From assembly GCA_039818665.1 (NCBI GenBank), contig JBCBTJ010000004.1:1-64000 (forward strand): a DNA stretch of 64,000 bases, in the 5' to 3' direction. Below are positions 16,036 to 25,038 of this stretch, in pieces; the first letter of the stretch is position 1, and each line of letters begins with the position of its first letter. Below the pieces are notes generated by a model that did no database searches, was not told the origin of the DNA, and was given only the letters and a program-made list of their open reading frames with translations. This stretch comes from JBCBTJ01 sp039818665 (GTDB lineage: Bacteria > Pseudomonadota > Alphaproteobacteria > Caulobacterales > Hyphomonadaceae). The position numbers and the translations under genes were made by a program.

Positions 16036-18870
16036 ATGTCGTCGATTTCTGACAAGGCGCGGGCGGGGCTGTTCGGCGTCGGCTTGGTGTTCGCCGCGGC
16101 GCCGTTCGCCGAAGCCGCGGTCATCGAGGGGCGCGTCGCCGACGCCTCGGGCGAGGTGTCCCTGGACGGCGCCGTGGTGACGCTGACCGAGACGGGCCAG
16201 TCCACGACCACCGGCCGCAACGGCCGCTTCTATTTCGGCGACGTGCCGGCCGGCGAATACACGGTCTCGGTGGACTATCTGGGCGCCGAGGAGATGAGCC
16301 AGACGATCGTCGTCACCGAGGACGAAATCGCAGACCTCACCTTCACCCTCGGCGAAGACGTCATCGTGATGGACAACGTGCTGGTCACCGGCCAGCGCGG
16401 CGCGTTCTTCTCAGCGCGCAACCAAGAACGCGCGGCCGACGGGATCATCGAGGTGCTTTCCGCCGACGCCGTCGGCTCGCTGCCGGATCAGAACGTGGCG
16501 GAAAGCGTGCGGCGCGCCTCGGGCGTGTCGGTCGCCAACGACCAGGGCGAAGGCCGGTTCGTGATCATCCGGGGCTTGGACCCGGAGCTCAATGCGACGG
16601 CGATCAACGGCGTGCGCATTACCGCGCCGGAGGGCGACGCGCGCGCCGTGGCGCTCGACGTGATCGACGCCGACGCGCTGGAATCCATCGTCATCACTAA
16701 GACCTTCACGCCCGACCAGGACGGCGACGGCATCGGCGGCTCGATCGATATTCGGACGATCTCCGGCCTCGACCGCGAAGGCCCCTATGTGCGCGCCAAG
16801 CTCGAAGGGATCTATTCCGACGTCACTGAGCAAGTGGGCGGCAAGGGCAGCCTGACGGCTTCGAACCAGTTCTTGGACGGCCGGCTCGGCCTCGCCGGCA
16901 GCGCCACGTACAATCTGCGCCGGTTCGGCTCGGAAAACCGCGAAGTGGACGGCGGCTTCATTCTCGACGAGCCGCTCTTCTATCCGGAAGAGCTGGAGCT
17001 GCGGGACTATATCATCGAGCGCGAGCGGATCTCGGCCTCGGCCAATCTCGATTTCCGGCTCACGAACAATACCGACCTCTATCTGCGCGGCGTCTACAAC
17101 CGGTTTGAAGACCAGGAGATCCGCTCGCGTGTCGAGATCAAGCTCGACGATGCGACGTTCGAGGAAGCGGTCGGGACAACGGCGGTGTTCAGCCCCGTCG
17201 ACGACGCGTTGGAGTTCGACCGCCAGACGCGCGACCGCGGCGAGACGCAGACGATTTACTCGATCCAAGCCGGCGGCGAGTCTCGCTTCGGCGCGACTGT
17301 GTTCGATTATTCGGCGGCCTTCACCCACGCTGAAGAAGAAGAGCCGAACGCGACCGAGTCCGTGTTCCGGTTCGAAGTGGAGGGCGGCGACGGGCGCGAT
17401 GATTTCCGGTTCGGCCTCGATGTGGCCGACCTCACGGCGCCGCTGATCGATTTCAGCCAAACCGACCCGGCGTATCTCGACCCGAGCGAATACGAGTTCG
17501 ATGAGTTCGAGCGCACCAACGGGTTCACCGAAGACGAAGAGCTGGCGCTGACCTTCAATGTCCGCCACGACACGGACATTCTGGGCGCGCCGGGCTTCTG
17601 GAAGAGCGGCGTGAAGGTGCGCCTGCGCGACAAGCGCCGCGACGTTGAAAACGAGATTTTCGACGGGTTCGACGGCGAGGATCTGTTCCTCACCCCGTTC
17701 GCTCGCGAGCGGGAGTTTCCGTTGGAGGTGTTGGGTCCGGTGGCCGGGCTCTCCTTCCAAGAATTCTTCACCGCCAATGAAGGCTTGTTCGAGCTGAACG
17801 AGACTGACACCGCGCTCACCTCGTTCGAAGAGGATTATGACGCCACGGAGAATATCTACGCCGCCTATGTGATGTGGCAGGCCGATCTTAATGAGCGCCT
17901 GCGCGCCACGATCGGCGTGCGCGGCGAGTTCACGGATTTCGTCGCAGACGGCTTCTTCGTGCAGGAGACCGACGGTTCGGTGAGCGTGGGCGGCGCCGAT
18001 GTGGCCGAGGACGCGGTCATTCTCGCGAACCGAGAGCGCAATAGCTATGTCGACTTCCTGCCGGCCTTCATCCTGCGCTACGAGCCGAACGACATCATGG
18101 TGATGCGGGCGGCCTATTCGCGCACGCTGGCGCGACCGACGATCGGCCAGGCGGTGCCGAGCGCGATCCTGGAGATCGAAGACGGCGAGATCCAGGGCGA
18201 AGTCGGCAATCCCGATCTTGACCGCCAGCTGTCGGACAATTTCGACCTCTCGGTCGACTTCTACCCAAGCGACAGCTTCGTGCTGAGCGCCGGCTTCTTC
18301 TACAAGCTCTTCACCGACTTCATCGGCGACACGGTGGTGCGGGACACCAACCTCTTCGGCGTCGACTTCGACGAAGCCGCCATCGCGGTGAATTTAGACG
18401 GCGGAGAAGCGTTCGGCGTCGAGGTCTCGGCGCAGAAGGTCTTCACCGAGTTGCCCGATCCGTTCGACGGCTTCCTCGCCGGCGCGAACATCACCTTCCT
18501 CGGCGGCAACGCCGAACTGGACGGCCGGCGCATTCCGCTGCCCAATCTCTCCGAAGCGGTCGGCAGCGTCGTCGTGGGCTATGATAAATACGGGCTCGAT
18601 CTGCGGGCCGCGCTGTCCTATCGCGACGAGCGCCTGCAGGAGTTGAACACTGGCGGCGACGGCATCGACCGCTTTGTCGACGAGCATCTGCAGCTCGACA
18701 TCACGGCGAAGTACGAGCTGACCGACCGGCTGGAGTTGACGGCCGAAGCGCAGAACGTGACCAACGAGCCGTTCCGCGCCTTCCTGCAATTGCCGAATGG
18801 CGAGCGGGCGCTGTCGCAGTTTGAGGAGTACGGCGTGACCTATCGTTTGGGGCTGCGCTACACCTACTAG
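16036..18870 (+). CDS. TonB-dependent outer-membrane receptor, phytase-linked
   Basis: The mature protein follows a signal peptide (RAGLFGVGLVFAAAPFAEAA). Residues 30-115 form a carboxypeptidase-regulatory-like fold (IEGRVADASGEVSLDGAVVT). The plug domain follows, with LPDQNVAESVRRASGVSV and FVIIRGLDPELNATAINGVR, then a 22-strand-type barrel ending in the aromatic signature GLRYTY. Length is 944 residues. The ATG at 16036 is preferred over a GTG at 16015 because GAGGGG precedes it. The gene lies 72 bp before a phytase gene; such receptor-phytase pairs are known for phytate use in proteobacteria, so the ligand is probably phytate, its products or a metal complex. Uptake would need TonB-ExbBD, not encoded here. 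Confidence 0.92.
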   Translation: MSSISDKARAGLFGVGLVFAAAPFAEAAVIEGRVADASGEVSLDGAVVTLTETGQSTTTGRNGRFYFGDVPAGEYTVSVDYLGAEEMSQTIVVTEDEIADLTFTLGEDVIVMDNVLVTGQRGAFFSARNQERAADGIIEVLSADAVGSLPDQNVAESVRRASGVSVANDQGEGRFVIIRGLDPELNATAINGVRITAPEGDARAVALDVIDADALESIVITKTFTPDQDGDGIGGSIDIRTISGLDREGPYVRAKLEGIYSDVTEQVGGKGSLTASNQFLDGRLGLAGSATYNLRRFGSENREVDGGFILDEPLFYPEELELRDYIIERERISASANLDFRLTNNTDLYLRGVYNRFEDQEIRSRVEIKLDDATFEEAVGTTAVFSPVDDALEFDRQTRDRGETQTIYSIQAGGESRFGATVFDYSAAFTHAEEEEPNATESVFRFEVEGGDGRDDFRFGLDVADLTAPLIDFSQTDPAYLDPSEYEFDEFERTNGFTEDEELALTFNVRHDTDILGAPGFWKSGVKVRLRDKRRDVENEIFDGFDGEDLFLTPFAREREFPLEVLGPVAGLSFQEFFTANEGLFELNETDTALTSFEEDYDATENIYAAYVMWQADLNERLRATIGVRGEFTDFVADGFFVQETDGSVSVGGADVAEDAVILANRERNSYVDFLPAFILRYEPNDIMVMRAAYSRTLARPTIGQAVPSAILEIEDGEIQGEVGNPDLDRQLSDNFDLSVDFYPSDSFVLSAGFFYKLFTDFIGDTVVRDTNLFGVDFDEAAIAVNLDGGEAFGVEVSAQKVFTELPDPFDGFLAGANITFLGGNAELDGRRIPLPNLSEAVGSVVVGYDKYGLDLRAALSYRDERLQELNTGGDGIDRFVDEHLQLDITAKYELTDRLELTAEAQNVTNEPFRAFLQLPNGERALSQFEEYGVTYRLGLRYTY

Positions 18871-18893
18871 TCTCTGGGGAGGGGACGCCCGGA

Positions 18894-18930
18894 GAGGCGG
18901 CCGCGCGTATTGCGGCCGCCTCCCTTTTTT
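18894..18930 (+). terminator. Intrinsic terminator between receptor and phytase
   Basis: GAGGCGGCCGC (18894-18904) pairs perfectly with GCGGCCGCCTC (18912-18922), an 11-bp stem with a 7-base loop, and a run of six T follows after two C (18925-18930). It lies after the receptor stop, and the phytase ribosome site begins directly after the T run. It probably reduces phytase expression relative to the receptor. Confidence 0.85.
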
Positions 18931-18942
18931 CGGAGGACGGGG

Positions 18943-19986
18943 ATGCGGCGATGGATCATGGCGCTGGGCGCGCTCGCTGGGGCGGGGTGCGCGACAGTTG
19001 AGACGGTTCCCGTTCCAGCGCTGGTCGAGACCGCGCCGGTCGCTTCGCTTGAGGATGCGGCCGACGATCCGGCGATCTGGGTCCATCCCTATGCGGCGGG
19101 GGCGAGCCGGATTCTGGGCACTGACAAGCAATCGGGGCTCGCGGTCTATGACCTTGAGGGCCGACAGGCGCAGTTCCTGGCGGTGGGGCCGGTGAACAAT
19201 GTGGACCTCCGCCAAGCGCCGGCGGATTCCGGCGCGCCTTTTGACGTGGCGGTCGCGACGCATGACGGGGACCATGCGATCAGCGTGTTTCTGATCGACC
19301 GCGAGACCGGCGAGGTGCGCCGCGACAAGGCCATTCCGACCGAGAAGCTGGACCCTTACGGGATATGCCTGGGCGAGAGCGCCGATCAGGCCGGGCTGCT
19401 GGTGGGCGTCACTTACCGGGACGGCGCCACGCAGATCTGGCCGCTCAGCTTCGGCGACGACGGGGTGGTCGCGGGGGACCCGCGGGTCGTTTCTTTGGCG
19501 TCCCAACTCGAAGGGTGCGTGTTCGACGAGGCTCACGCTCGGCTCTTCATCGGCGAGGAAGAGCACGGCGTTTGGAGCTTGGATCTGTCGGATCCGACGT
19601 CCCGGCCGCAGCTGGTGGACTCGATCGCGGCGGGCAATGGGCTTGCAGTGGACGTGGAGGGCGTCTCGATCTGGCGCGGCGCGGACGGGGCGGGCTGGCT
19701 CGTCGCCTCTGCCCAGGGCAAGGACCGGTTTGTCGTCTATGAGCGAGCCGCGCCGCACGCGGTGCGCGGGGTGTTTACCGTGGCGGGCGGCGAGGGCGTC
19801 GACGCGGTGAGCCACACGGACGGGATCGACATCACCTCCGCGCCGCTGGGCGAGGCGTTCCCGCGCGGGCTGTTGGTGGTTCAAGACGATGTGAATTCGG
19901 ACCCGGACGCGCCTCAGAACTTCAAGCTGATCGACTGGCGCGAGGTGGAGGCGGCGTTGGGCTTGGAGCGCTTGGAGGCCGAATAG
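18943..19986 (+). CDS. Beta-propeller phytase (3-phytase), lipoprotein
   Basis: This 347-residue enzyme should hydrolyse phytate (inositol hexakisphosphate) using calcium, releasing phosphate. A signal with a lipobox-like ALAGAGCAT suggests membrane anchoring. Propeller motifs fit the family: DAADDPAIWVHP, GTDKQSGLAVYDLEG, PVNNVDLR, DPYGICLG, LEGCVFDEAHARLFIGEEE and GLLVVQDD. The ATG at 18943 is preceded by CGGAGGA. It follows the TonB receptor and the intrinsic terminator; both genes are probably under phosphate control. Length and motifs look intact. Confidence 0.93.
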   Translation: MRRWIMALGALAGAGCATVETVPVPALVETAPVASLEDAADDPAIWVHPYAAGASRILGTDKQSGLAVYDLEGRQAQFLAVGPVNNVDLRQAPADSGAPFDVAVATHDGDHAISVFLIDRETGEVRRDKAIPTEKLDPYGICLGESADQAGLLVGVTYRDGATQIWPLSFGDDGVVAGDPRVVSLASQLEGCVFDEAHARLFIGEEEHGVWSLDLSDPTSRPQLVDSIAAGNGLAVDVEGVSIWRGADGAGWLVASAQGKDRFVVYERAAPHAVRGVFTVAGGEGVDAVSHTDGIDITSAPLGEAFPRGLLVVQDDVNSDPDAPQNFKLIDWREVEAALGLERLEAE

Positions 19987-20036
19987 GCCGCCGCGCCGCA
20001 TGGTCAAACGCGCCGGCTGGCTCTAAATCGCCGGCC

Positions 20037-20753
20037 ATGGACGCCGCCGCCCGCCCCAAACGGTTTTATGAGACCGCCTCTGTCGAGGCCGCCGAGGCGG
20101 GGTGGGCCGTAGCGCTGGACGGGCGGGCGGTGAAGACGCCGGCCAAGGCCGGTCTTGTCTTGCCGAGCGAGGCGCTGGCTGAGGCCGTGGCGGCCGAATG
20201 GGCGGGCCAGGGCGAGCGGATCGATCTCACCGCCATGCACCTCACCAAGCTCGCCAATGTCGCGATCGATCGAACCCCGGCCGCGCGGAACGAGATGGCC
20301 GCCGAAGTGGCGCGCTATGCGGAAACCGATCTCGTCTGCCATCTCGCCGACGGCCCCGCCGATCTGCGCGCCCGGCAAGACGCGGCGTGGACGCCCCACC
20401 GGGTCTGGGCCGGCCAAGCGCTGGGCGTCGTGTTGGTCCCGGTGGAAGGCATCGTCGCCGCCCCCCAGCCGCCGGCGTCCTTGGACGCCGCCAAGGCGCA
20501 CGCGGCCTCGCTCGACGATTTCCGTCTCACTGGGCTCGCCTATGCGTGCGGCTTGTTGGGCTCGGCCGTGCTGGCGCTGGCGGTGGAACGGGGGACGATC
20601 AGCGCGCCCGAGGCGTTCGATTTGAGCCGTTTGGACGAGGTTTATCAGGCCGAACGCTGGGGCGAGGATTCGGAAGCTGTAAAAAGAACAGAAGCTCAGA
20701 GCGTTGAAATCGCTTCGATAAATGTCTGGTTCGGGGCTCTTAGGATCCGCTGA
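20037..20753 (+). CDS. ATP12-family ATP synthase assembly chaperone
   Basis: The 238-residue protein resembles ATP12, which helps assemble the alpha subunit into the F1 part of ATP synthase in mitochondria and alphaproteobacteria. Recognisable stretches are KRFYETASVE, WAVALDGRAVKTPAKAGL, LPSEALAEAVAAEWAGQ and ARYAETDLVCHLADGP. The C-terminal helix TGLAYACGLLGSAVLALAVERG is also typical. It starts 50 bp after the phytase stop with no obvious operon link. Confidence 0.9.
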   Translation: MDAAARPKRFYETASVEAAEAGWAVALDGRAVKTPAKAGLVLPSEALAEAVAAEWAGQGERIDLTAMHLTKLANVAIDRTPAARNEMAAEVARYAETDLVCHLADGPADLRARQDAAWTPHRVWAGQALGVVLVPVEGIVAAPQPPASLDAAKAHAASLDDFRLTGLAYACGLLGSAVLALAVERGTISAPEAFDLSRLDEVYQAERWGEDSEAVKRTEAQSVEIASINVWFGALRIR

Positions 20754-20811
20754 ACGCAATATGACAACGCGCTCAGGTGGGGTTCCCAGGGGCGCATTTA
20801 AACCTGCAGCC

Positions 20812-21369
20812 ATGATGAAACGCATCATGACCCCTGGATGTGCCGTCGCCGCGTTGGCCGCGTCGGCCGTCTTCGCCCCCACCGCTGCGGCGCAGAAGGT
20901 GGACCGAGGTTTCAATGAGCTGCGCGGCGGCCAAGCCGTCGCCGTCGAGCGTCGCGGTCCCAACGGCCGGGTCCTCGTGACGGATCAGCAAATCCACGCC
21001 GCCCATCACGGCGTCAGCACCCGCCAGCTGCGCCGCCAAGCCGCACGAACGTGCCGCCGGGCCATTCGCAACGAGGCCTATCATATCGGCTTCCGCGACG
21101 TGGACTTTAACGGCCGCTATGTGGAGCGGATCGGCCCGCGGGGCTTCGCGGTGACCTTCGCGACGGAGTTTGAAGGCCGCCGGCGCGAGTTCCACCGGAA
21201 CGTGACCTGCGTCGTCCGCCGCGGCGAAGTGCGCCGGATCGAAGGCGTGCCGCGCGGCCGGGGCCGCGGCTATCGGGACTTCCACCGGAGCTATCGCGGC
21301 GCGGACTATGGCGCCTATGGCGGCTACAAGTCCGGCGGCATCACGGTGACCTTCGGCAAGACCTGGTAA
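20812..21369 (+). CDS. Hypothetical secreted Arg/Gly-rich protein
   Basis: No family is recognised. From the ATG at 20812 the product has 185 residues, with a signal peptide ending in APTAAAQ. The mature part has one segment with regular strands (AYHIGFRDVDFNGRYVERI, GFAVTFATEFEGRRREF) and two cysteines (TCRRAIRN, NVTCVVRRG) that could form a disulfide. The tail is rich in Arg, Gly and Tyr (RGRGRGYRDFHRSYRGADY). Longer in-frame starts would overlap the ATP12 gene. A strong hairpin terminator follows. Confidence 0.7.
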   Translation: MMKRIMTPGCAVAALAASAVFAPTAAAQKVDRGFNELRGGQAVAVERRGPNGRVLVTDQQIHAAHHGVSTRQLRRQAARTCRRAIRNEAYHIGFRDVDFNGRYVERIGPRGFAVTFATEFEGRRREFHRNVTCVVRRGEVRRIEGVPRGRGRGYRDFHRSYRGADYGAYGGYKSGGITVTFGKTW

Positions 21370-21390
21370 GCCTTCATCATCCAAGGCGGG

Positions 21391-21426
21391 CGGCGCGCTC
21401 TAGAACGGAGCGCGCCGTTCGCGTTT
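21391..21426 (+). terminator. Rho-independent-like terminator
   Basis: CGGCGCGCTC (21391-21400) and GAGCGCGCCG (21408-21417) form a perfect 10-bp stem with a 7-base loop, followed by TTCGCGTTT. The weak T run makes termination efficiency uncertain. It closes the unit of the preceding secreted protein. Confidence 0.6.
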
Positions 21427-21502
21427 GCGATGTGAGCGCTTGCCCTTCGCGCCCGCGCGTTTATCACGGCCCTGACGAGTTTTATTGCGAGGGGCCGCCC
21501 AC

Positions 21503-23035
21503 ATGAAAGACATCCTGGAAGCGCTGGAGGCCCGGCGCGACGCGGCCCGGCTGGGCGGCGGCGAGAAACGCATCGAACGCCAGCACGCCAAAGGCAAGCT
21601 GACCGCGCGCGAGCGGATCCTTGTCCTGCTCGATGAAGGCTCTTTCGAAGAGTACGACATGTTCGTCGAGCACCGGGCGACCGAGTTCGGCATGGCGGAC
21701 CAAAAAATCCCCGGCGACGGCGTCGTCACCGGCCACGGCACGATCAATGGCCGCTTGATCTATGTCTTCTCCAAGGACTTCACCGTGTTCGGCGGCTCGC
21801 TCTCCATGGCGCATGCGGAGAAGATCGTGAAAGTCCAGCGCATGGCCGCCCGCAACGGGGCGCCGGTGATCGGCTTGTTCGACGCGGGCGGGGCGCGCAT
21901 CCAGGAGGGCGTCGACAGCCTGGCGGGCTATGCCGACATTTTCATGGAGAACGTGCTCTATTCCGGCGTCATTCCGCAAATTTCGGTGATCATGGGCCCC
22001 TGCGCGGGCGGGGATGTCTACAGCCCGGCCATGACGGACTTCATCTTCATGGTGAAGGACACCTCTTACATGTACGTCACCGGGCCGGACGTGGTGAAGA
22101 CGGTCACCAATGAGGCGGTCAGCCACGAGGACCTGGGCGGGGCGCGGGTGCATGCGTCGAAGTCCGGCGTCGCCGACGGGGCGTTTGAGAACGACATTGA
22201 AGCGCTGGTGCAGATGCGCCGCCTGATCGACTTCCTGCCGCTCTCCAACAAGGAAAAGCCGCCCGTGCGGCCGAGCTTCGACGATCCCGACCGCGTGGAG
22301 ATGAGCCTCGATACGCTGATCCCGGACAATCCGAACCAGCCCTATGACATGCGCGAGCTGATCGAGAAGGTGGCCGACGAGGGCGACTTCTTCGAGATCG
22401 GCAAGGATTTCGGCGGCAATATCCTCTGCGGTTTCGGCCGGATCGAGGGCGCGCCCGTAGGCTTTGTCGCCAATCAGCCGATGACGCTCGCCGGCGTGCT
22501 CGACATCGACGCCAGCCGCAAGGCCGCCCGCTTCGTGCGCTTTTGCGACTGTTTCAACATCCCGATCGTCACCTTCTGCGACGTGCCGGGCTTCATGCCG
22601 GGCACCAAGCAGGAATATGGCGGCCTCATCAAACACGGCGCGAAACTGCTCTTCGCCTTCGCCGAGGCGACCGTGCCGAAGGTCACCGTGATCACGCGAA
22701 AAGCCTATGGCGGCGCCTATGACGTGATGAGCTCCAAACACCTGCGCGGCGACGTCAATTACGCTTGGCCGAAAGCCGAGATCGCCGTGATGGGCGCGAA
22801 GGGCGCGGTGGAGATCATCTTCCGCAACGAGCTGGACGACCCGGACAAGATCGCCGCGCGCACCGCCGAATACGAAGAGAATTTCGCGAACCCGTACGTC
22901 GCGGCCCGAAAGGGGTATATCGACGACATCATCATGCCCCACTCGACCCGGCGACGGATCGCCAAAGCGCTACGCACGCTGCGGACGAAAGAGGTGAAGA
23001 ACCCCGAGAAGAAGCACGATAATATTCCGCTTTGA
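21503..23035 (+). CDS. pccB: Propionyl-CoA carboxylase beta subunit (carboxyltransferase)
   Basis: This 510-residue carboxyltransferase subunit moves the carboxyl group from biotin to propionyl-CoA, giving methylmalonyl-CoA. The family pattern is strong: MKDILEALEARRDAARLGGG, GKLTARERI, KIPGDGVVTGHG, SKDFTVFGGSLS, GLFDAGGARIQEGVDSL, IMGPCAGGDVYSPA and GPDVVKTVTNEAV. The start at 21503 matches the usual N-terminus, with GAGGGG upstream. The biotin-carboxylase partner pccA is not in the window. Related acyl-CoA carboxylases are the main alternative for the substrate. Confidence 0.95.
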   Translation: MKDILEALEARRDAARLGGGEKRIERQHAKGKLTARERILVLLDEGSFEEYDMFVEHRATEFGMADQKIPGDGVVTGHGTINGRLIYVFSKDFTVFGGSLSMAHAEKIVKVQRMAARNGAPVIGLFDAGGARIQEGVDSLAGYADIFMENVLYSGVIPQISVIMGPCAGGDVYSPAMTDFIFMVKDTSYMYVTGPDVVKTVTNEAVSHEDLGGARVHASKSGVADGAFENDIEALVQMRRLIDFLPLSNKEKPPVRPSFDDPDRVEMSLDTLIPDNPNQPYDMRELIEKVADEGDFFEIGKDFGGNILCGFGRIEGAPVGFVANQPMTLAGVLDIDASRKAARFVRFCDCFNIPIVTFCDVPGFMPGTKQEYGGLIKHGAKLLFAFAEATVPKVTVITRKAYGGAYDVMSSKHLRGDVNYAWPKAEIAVMGAKGAVEIIFRNELDDPDKIAARTAEYEENFANPYVAARKGYIDDIIMPHSTRRRIAKALRTLRTKEVKNPEKKHDNIPL

Positions 23036-23159
23036 GTTTGTTCGAGGAAGTGATGCGGGTGTGACACTGTTAACCAGATGCTGCCGAATTAGGTTGAAAA
23101 CTGAGATGAATCCAATTAAGTAAGTTCTTCTAATGTTCTCGTGCAGGGACTGAGGCCTA

Positions 23160-23264
23160 ATGAGTGAAAAGACGTTTCATATTGTCGAACGAGGAACGCT
23201 ATTGTTCGTTCTTATCGCCACTGCCGTCATGATTATCGGATTCGCCAGTAGCTTTTTTGGTTGA
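23160..23264 (+). CDS. Possible 34-residue single-pass membrane protein
   Basis: An ATG frame in the low-GC patch encodes 34 residues with one hydrophobic helix, TLLFVLIATAVMIIGFASSF. It overlaps the last 66 bp of the channel gene on the other strand, where the channel tail is low-complexity and hydrophilic. A weak AGGGACTGAGG precedes it. It could be a real small membrane protein or chance. Confidence 0.3.
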   Translation: MSEKTFHIVERGTLLFVLIATAVMIIGFASSFFG

Positions 23265-23900
23265 TGGTGTGGCGGTCGCGGCAAGAAAAGTCGCAGCCAC
23301 AATTATTCCAAGATGCAAGTTGCCAATAATTGCTTGGAGTGCCGCCGCAATGCGGGTCTCAGGGCATGGGCGGAAATCCCCGTACCCTAGCGTCGAAAAT
23401 GTTACAGCAGAAAAGTAATAGTAATCGATCCAGAATATAGTGCCACTATCAATAGTATTTTCTATCCCATGAACATAGTAAAAGTATCCGAAAGAAATTA
23501 TTGTTAGAAGTGTTGATATTAGAGCGTCAACTACGAGTCGGCCTGCATTTGGTGTAAAACCCTCGCTGGTAAGATGGGGTATGGCGACCACAACGAAAAC
23601 AAAAAACAAAATTGATACAATTATTGGCAGTAATGAGAGTATCGCTCCAAAAAGTTCAATCGGTCCGCCAATCAGTGATCCAAATAAAACAGCGAATGCA
23701 AAGACCAATGCCGCGCGGCTGATACCGCGCCTAACGTTACTGCCTGGTCTGCTGCCCGACTTCTGTCCAAGTAGCCATCGGGCCATCCATTGCTTTGAAT
23801 GATCCCAGATGGTCAAAGCGAAACTCGCCCAGTTCGCAACAAGCACTGAACAATAATCAGAAGTTACTGTTTTTGCAAGCCAAATGCTGGCGTTCAACAT
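23199..23900 (-). CDS. Potassium-channel-like membrane protein
   Basis: This 233-residue protein has about four membrane helices (ISRAALVFAFAVLFGSLIGG, ILSLLPIIVSILFFVFVVVA, LVVDALISTLLTIISFGYFY and the C-terminal LQAIIGNLHLGIIVAATFLA). A pore loop, FSAVTFSTLGYGDFRP, carries the GYGD potassium selectivity filter. No ligand-binding or RCK domain is seen; the C-terminal tail is short and hydrophilic. The gene is much lower in GC than all its neighbours, with A/T-ending codons, which points to recent transfer. Its physiological role is unknown. Confidence 0.85.
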   Translation of the reverse strand: MLNASIWLAKTVTSDYCSVLVANWASFALTIWDHSKQWMARWLLGQKSGSRPGSNVRRGISRAALVFAFAVLFGSLIGGPIELFGAILSLLPIIVSILFFVFVVVAIPHLTSEGFTPNAGRLVVDALISTLLTIISFGYFYYVHGIENTIDSGTIFWIDYYYFSAVTFSTLGYGDFRPCPETRIAAALQAIIGNLHLGIIVAATFLAATATPSTKKATGESDNHDGSGDKNEQ

Positions 23901-24021
23901 CTACGGACCACTGACTTTTAGCCATCGGTTTGCTCAAAGCGCATTGAGCCTAAGTTGAATGTGCCTTTGCATGCCGCGATGGAGGGGGGGGGCGTATCGC
24001 TCCTTGATCGACAAATCCTAC

Positions 24022-24062
24022 GCCTGGAGATGGACCCCGCGGTCGAGCCGCGGGGAGGCGCG
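24022..24062. repeat. Alphaproteobacterial intergenic palindrome
   Basis: CCCCGCGG-tcgag-CCGCGGGG (24035-24055) lies in the context GGAGATGGA...AGGCG. The same pattern occurs at 7433, 24673, 54459 and 54524. Such palindromes are widespread intergenic repeats in this class and generate spurious open frames. Confidence 0.75.
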
Positions 24063-24155
24063 CGTCCCGTAGAGGAAGCGCAGACGGTTGCCCCACCCCA
24101 GCGCCCAAACACCGCATTCCCAGCGCGCTCGCGATCGGCGACAACACCCCTCGCC

Positions 24156-24563
24156 ATGACCACCTCGCCTCAAGCCGAGCGGACGGCGCGCCGTATCCAG
24201 ATCGCCCTGGCCCTCGTGTTTCTGGTTCTGGGCGGGTGGTGTCTGGCGACGCCGCATATGGTTGAGCGGTTGGTGCTGCGGCCGGAGCATCAGCATTTGA
24301 CGGCCGCCTCGGCGGTGTGGGTCGGGTGTTTCGGAGCGCAAGCCGTGCTCGGCGGGATCGTGATCGCCACCTCGCGGTTTACGGCGCGGACCTTTCTCAT
24401 CTTCGGGCTCTGCGCCTCGTTGCCGTTCTTCGTCTTCAACTATTACTTCTACTTCGTGGCGGAGATGTTCACCGATTGGATGCTGCTCGACTTTGTCGGC
24501 AACACGATCATCCTCGCCTGCGGCTTGCTCGGCTGGCGGACCCTGCGGGCGGGCGCGGCTTAG
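24156..24563 (+). CDS. Hypothetical four-helix membrane protein
   Basis: The 135-residue protein has four predicted membrane helices (IALALVFLVLGGWCLA, ASAVWVGCFGAQAVLGGIVIA, TFLIFGLCASLPFFVFNYYFYF and LLDFVGNTIILACGLLGW). No known family is certain. The start at 24156 is selected because upstream frame sequence is repeat-derived. It sits beside the low-GC patch but has normal high GC itself. Confidence 0.65.
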   Translation: MTTSPQAERTARRIQIALALVFLVLGGWCLATPHMVERLVLRPEHQHLTAASAVWVGCFGAQAVLGGIVIATSRFTARTFLIFGLCASLPFFVFNYYFYFVAEMFTDWMLLDFVGNTIILACGLLGWRTLRAGAA

Positions 24564-25038
24564 GCCGGCCCGATCGTCCAGACCACGCGCTCCGCCTCCG
24601 TCTCGCATTGAACGCTCATGAAGGCGCGGTGGGAGGCGATCGCGCCACGCCACGCTCCCTACGACCGCGACCGGGAGATGGGCCGTGCCGCGAAGCCGCG
24701 GAGAGCCGCTCGTTCCCCGGGCGCCGGGCGGCGGCTTGACCGCTGAAGGCGGACGCATGTCCGAGCCTGGTCCGCAGCAGTCGTAAACGCAAAAAACCCT
24801 AGAGATTACGCGCAATTGCTTCGACTTTCGTGGTACGCTTCAGCGCGTCCGCTTTCACGGCGATGGAGCGGCTCCCCGCACTCAACGCTGTTTCAGGGCC
24901 CGCGATGTATTCGGGCCGGCGAAGGGATGGCATGCAAGCGTGCCGACGAGAGGCGGAACGTCAAAGACTAGGCTCTTTTTACTTATTGAAAACAATGCGC
25001 CAGCGCGAACGATTGGCGCACTTTTTGGGAGGAAACTC
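24564..25038. other. Intergenic region with a degenerate palindrome
   Basis: No gene is supported in these 475 bases. A degenerate copy of the GGAGATGG...CCGCGG palindrome lies at about 24673-24706. The last 12 bases carry GGGAGGA, the ribosome site of the next gene. Confidence 0.5.

Noticed and set aside
18394..20007. 537-codon minus-strand frame over the receptor end and phytase
   Set aside because: Antisense shadow; it also crosses the intrinsic terminator between the two genes.
21482..22942. 486-codon minus-strand frame across pccB
   Set aside because: Antisense to a strongly conserved carboxyltransferase, no independent support.
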